From: JBDIBB01 sp039812685
GTDB taxonomy: Bacteria > Acidobacteriota > Vicinamibacteria > Vicinamibacterales > JAFNAJ01
Length of the DNA: 42,029 bases
Direction: 5' to 3'
Assembly (NCBI GenBank): GCA_039812685.1
Contig: JBDIBB010000021.1
Location: 1 to 42,029 of the forward strand
In this document: one piece after another, positions 41,056 through 42,029 of the stretch
Layout: each line of letters starts with the position of its first letter
How positions within the stretch are numbered: the first letter of the stretch is position 1
The notes under the pieces: generated by a model
The model's database searches: none
What the model saw: only the letters and a program-made list of their open reading frames with translations
What the model was told of the DNA's origin: nothing
Position numbers and translations under genes: made by a program

Positions 41056-42029
41056 ATGATCTTCGCCTGCCCTGAGCTCAACGAGGCCGAGCGCCGCGTT
41101 CACGCGAAGACCGACGAGCTGCGCACAAACCTCAGTTACGCCGTGAGTTCCAGGCGCTGGATCGGGGTGCTCCGCCGCGTGTCCCTGGCGAAGGCCATCA
41201 GGGGCTCGAATTCCATCGAGGGCTACAACGTCACCGTGGACGATGCGCTGGCGGCGGTCGATGGGGAGGAGCCGCTCGACGCGCAGGCCGAGACCTGGGC
41301 CGCAATCGTGGGCTATCGGCAGGCCATGACCTACGTCCTCGAACTGGCCGACGACCGGCACTTCGAGTATTCGGCCTCGCTCGTCAAGGCGCTGCACTAC
41401 CAGATGCTGAGCTACGACCTGTCGAAGCGGCCCGGGCGATGGCGGCCTGGGGCGATTTTCGTCCGGAGCGAGCCGTCTGGCGAGCGGGTGTACGAGGGGC
41501 CCGATGCCGAGCTGGTGCCGGCACTGGTGGATGAACTGGTGGCCTCGCTGAACGAAGCCTCGAAGGTGCCGGTGCTGGTGCGCGCGGCGATGGCCCACTT
41601 GAACCTCGTGATGATCCACCCGTTCTCGGACGGCAACGGCCGCATGGCCCGCTGCCTGCAGAGCCTGGTGCTGGCGCGCGAAGGCATCCTGTCGCCGCAG
41701 TTCTGCAGCATCGAGGAGTATCTTGGCCGCAACACCCCCGAGTACTACGCCGTGCTGGCGGAGGTCGACGCCGGCGCGTGGCACCCGGAGCGCGACGCGC
41801 GGCCCTGGGTGCGCTTCTGCCTCACGGCGCACTACCGGCAGGCGCAGACGTTGCTGCGGCGGTCGCGCGAGATGCAGCGGCTCTGGGACGCCCTCGAAGA
41901 ACTCGTCTCGGAGCTGCGCCTGCCCGCTCGCGCGCTGGCGGCGTTGTCGGACGCCGCGCTCGGCTTCCGCGTCACCAACGGCCGATATCGGGCGCTGACC
42001 GACATCAACGCGAACCTGGCGAGCCGCGA
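41056..42029 (+). CDS. Fic-domain protein, class II (3' end beyond the window)
   Basis: Predicted AMP-transferase that modifies hydroxyl side chains of target proteins. At least 324 residues are open to the window edge. The active-site motif HPFSDGNGR is complete at residues 188-196 (catalytic His188). An inhibitory-helix motif of the [S/T]xxxE[G/N] type is present at Ser51 to Gly56 (SNSIEG) in the N-terminal region, which makes it class II, with Glu55 expected to keep the enzyme off until relieved. The C-terminal part (after about 280) is helical with LPARALAALSDAALGFRVTN, which may lead into a winged-helix DNA-binding domain as in related proteins. If so, it could bind its own upstream palindrome. 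It follows the BREX relic and may be part of the same defence-rich accessory region. Confidence 0.93.
   Translation, partial: MIFACPELNEAERRVHAKTDELRTNLSYAVSSRRWIGVLRRVSLAKAIRGSNSIEGYNVTVDDALAAVDGEEPLDAQAETWAAIVGYRQAMTYVLELADDRHFEYSASLVKALHYQMLSYDLSKRPGRWRPGAIFVRSEPSGERVYEGPDAELVPALVDELVASLNEASKVPVLVRAAMAHLNLVMIHPFSDGNGRMARCLQSLVLAREGILSPQFCSIEEYLGRNTPEYYAVLAEVDAGAWHPERDARPWVRFCLTAHYRQAQTLLRRSREMQRLWDALEELVSELRLPARALAALSDAALGFRVTNGRYRALTDINANLASR

Overview
The window is a GC-rich bacterial chromosome segment (roughly 70% G+C by eye). The codon use is strongly GC-biased, so many genes carry long meaningless open frames on the opposite strand. Gene content and protein style suggest Acidobacteriota, probably Vicinamibacteria: NfnAB, large secreted S8/M28/S45 hydrolases, an OPT transporter, and signalling proteins with PDZ, GAF, Hpt and GGDEF domains. 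This placement is inference; no rRNA gene is present to test it. Both ends cut a gene: clpX at the left edge and a Fic-domain gene at the right edge.

Region 1 (1-5.1 kb) is proteostasis. tRNA-Leu(UAG), tig, clpP and clpX lie head to tail on the minus strand. They are followed on the plus strand by an unrecognised zinc-ribbon-like protein and a second, full-length clpX paralogue. Region 2 (5.2-12.5 kb) is signalling and membrane quality control. A Hpt-REC-REC-GGDEF diguanylate cyclase sits 14 bp upstream of a tripartite hybrid histidine kinase, and opposite them runs an nfeD / SPFH / patatin operon. Region 3 (12.8-15.2 kb) encodes NfnA and NfnB, the electron-bifurcating transhydrogenase. Region 4 (15.2-29.3 kb) is mixed housekeeping and secretion: a PDZ-membrane-GAF-SpoIIE phosphatase, a ferritin-like protein, a short Hsp70 homologue, an aldo/keto reductase, a 35-residue membrane peptide, an M28 peptidase, a class I aminotransferase, a two-CBS protein and a 1269-residue secreted subtilase with four C-terminal repeats. 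Region 5 (29.5-38.6 kb) holds glgB, an exported PI3/4-kinase-like protein, an OPT-family transporter, a penicillin-acylase-family enzyme and an MFS transporter.

Region 6 (38.6-42.0 kb) is the accessory part. It contains what I read as the wreck of a BREX type 2 (Pgl) phage-defence locus: a pglW relic missing its NERD start and most of its kinase, and a frameshifted, internally deleted pglX relic. Between them sits an apparently intact REP-associated tyrosine transposase (RAYT), its 25-bp palindromic repeats, and a 20-bp tandem array that looks built from half-palindromes. One repeat copy lies in frame inside the RAYT gene itself, one overlaps the RAYT stop codon, and one lies in frame inside pglX. 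A class II Fic gene follows, with a perfect palindrome between promoter-like elements immediately before its start codon.

Two other themes recur. A second palindromic repeat family occurs as doublets at 15.2 kb and 38.6 kb, and in both places it supplies the TAG stop codon of the adjacent gene. Several genes have a -10-like hexamer only 5-10 bases before the start codon and no Shine-Dalgarno sequence, which suggests leaderless transcripts.
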